Shown here: positions 5,362-6,013 of the stretch, piece after piece
Numbering within the stretch: the stretch's first letter is position 1
How the letters are laid out: each line of letters opens with the position of its first letter
Assembly (NCBI GenBank): GCA_014377395.1
Contig: JACMPS010000386.1
Coordinates: forward strand, 1 to 6,013
DNA from: Chthonomonadaceae bacterium
Lineage (GTDB): Bacteria > Armatimonadota > Chthonomonadetes > Chthonomonadales > Chthonomonadaceae
Length of the DNA stretch: 6,013 bases
Direction: 5' to 3'
The notes under the pieces: generated by a model
What the model was told of the DNA's origin: nothing
Database searches by the model: none
The model's input: the letters and a program-made list of their open reading frames with translations, nothing else
Made by a program: the position numbers and the translations under genes

Positions 5362-6013
5362 TTACAGTTTGCTGCCACCGCTGGCGTTAATGTAGTTGGC
5401 GATCATCCATGCCGAGTCATCGGAAGCGATGAGGAGAGCTGCGTTGGCAATATCAGCGGGTTGTCCGACACGCTTGCGGGCTTGTCCCCCGATGACCATT
5501 TGCTGTCCCTCTTGCGTTTGGAGCCACTCGTTTATGTCCGTTTCGATAGCGCCCGGAGCCAGAATGTTGACGGTGATCCCGCGCTCGGCGGCAAGCGGTG
5601 CAATCTGGAGGCTGAACGGTGTCTACGGCACCTTTGGTCGAAGCATAGGCAACGATACCGGGAAAGACATTGCGCGATACAAGACTTGAAACGTTGATAA
5701 TTCTTCCGTTGTCGTTTAGTCTTGAAAACGATTTTTGCGTGGTAAAGAACAGTCCTTTGACATTGATGTCGAAGTGGCAATCGAATTGCTCTTCGGTAGT
5801 CTCCTCAAAGGGAATCTGGTTTGCAACTCCGGCATTATTGACGAGAATATCGAACGTTGCCCCCCCGGTGCGCTGAGTCAATTCCACATCGAGTCTCTCA
5901 AACAGAGTTCCAACCGCTGAGACATCGGCAATGTCCGCCCCAATCGCAAAAGGCTTTCCCGCCTTCCGCTTCAATCTGAGCGACAACTGCGTGCGCCTCA
6001 CTCTCACTTTTGC
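5362..6013 (-). pseudogene. Short-chain dehydrogenase/reductase, frameshifted and cut by window edge
   Basis: Joining three frames gives a classical SDR lacking only its N-terminus. The first part, KSESEAHAVVAQIEAEGGKAF, runs from the window edge to a T4 run (plus-strand A run 5948-5951), where one extra base shifts the frame. The middle carries NNAG (5828-5839), the INVSS catalytic Ser and YASTK (Tyr at 5645-5647). At about 5617 a second extra base is needed to continue FSLQIAPLAAERGITVNILAPGAIETDINEW and end in IANYINASGGSKL with TAA at 5362-5364. Classical SDRs are NAD(P)-dependent oxidoreductases; the glycine-rich cofactor motif would lie beyond 6013. The rebuilt part is about 217 residues of the usual 250. 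The substrate cannot be told. Both changes are single-base insertions, so either real decay or assembly error is possible. The family call is firm. Confidence 0.85.

Noticed and set aside
5396..5920. Plus-strand small ORFs over the dehydrogenase region
   Set aside because: The minus strand gives unmistakable SDR motifs across the same bases once two frameshifts are allowed.

Overview
The window (6,013 bp, moderately GC-rich) looks like an accessory, transposon-littered stretch of a bacterial chromosome. Standard codons, a Sec-type signal peptide, long intergenic spacers full of short palindromic repeats, and a large secreted glycoside-hydrolase-like protein fit an Armatimonadota-type or similar environmental bacterium. 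That placement is a guess from style, not from a marker gene.

Left part (1-1553): the C-terminal end of one IS630-family transposase runs in from the left edge (3-158). About 170 bp later comes a second, different IS630-family transposase (331-1521). All three DDE catalytic residues of the second copy can be read. Its frame, however, is broken by an in-frame TGA near the start, a +1 shift at a G6 run, a compensating -1 shift at or after a C8 run, and probably a second TGA. It is a decaying copy.

Middle (1554-1795): a spacer packed with four strong hairpins. Two of them are related copies of one roughly 45-bp palindromic repeat. Next comes the only intact gene of the window, a 1046-residue minus-strand ORF (1796-4936). 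It encodes a secreted multidomain protein with a signal peptide, a D-rich calcium-type motif, a divergent TIM-barrel glycosidase-like region, a GATase-like domain of the kind found in GH42 beta-galactosidases, an inserted beta-sandwich and a C-terminal beta region. A plausible -10 box lies just upstream.

Right part (4937-6013): a 425-bp spacer holds three copies of a CCCTCCCC-type palindromic repeat (one inverted relative to another), a compact double hairpin and a degenerate ATTGAA-type repeat tract. It is followed by the 3' three-quarters of a minus-strand short-chain dehydrogenase/reductase (5362 to the window edge). Its S-Y-K catalytic residues are visible but it carries two +1 frameshifts.

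The genes show no common pathway. The notable contrast is one intact 3.1-kb gene flanked by broken genes and repeat clusters. I see no convincing undescribed system. The best leads are the divergent secreted glycosidase-like protein and the two families of palindromic repeats.
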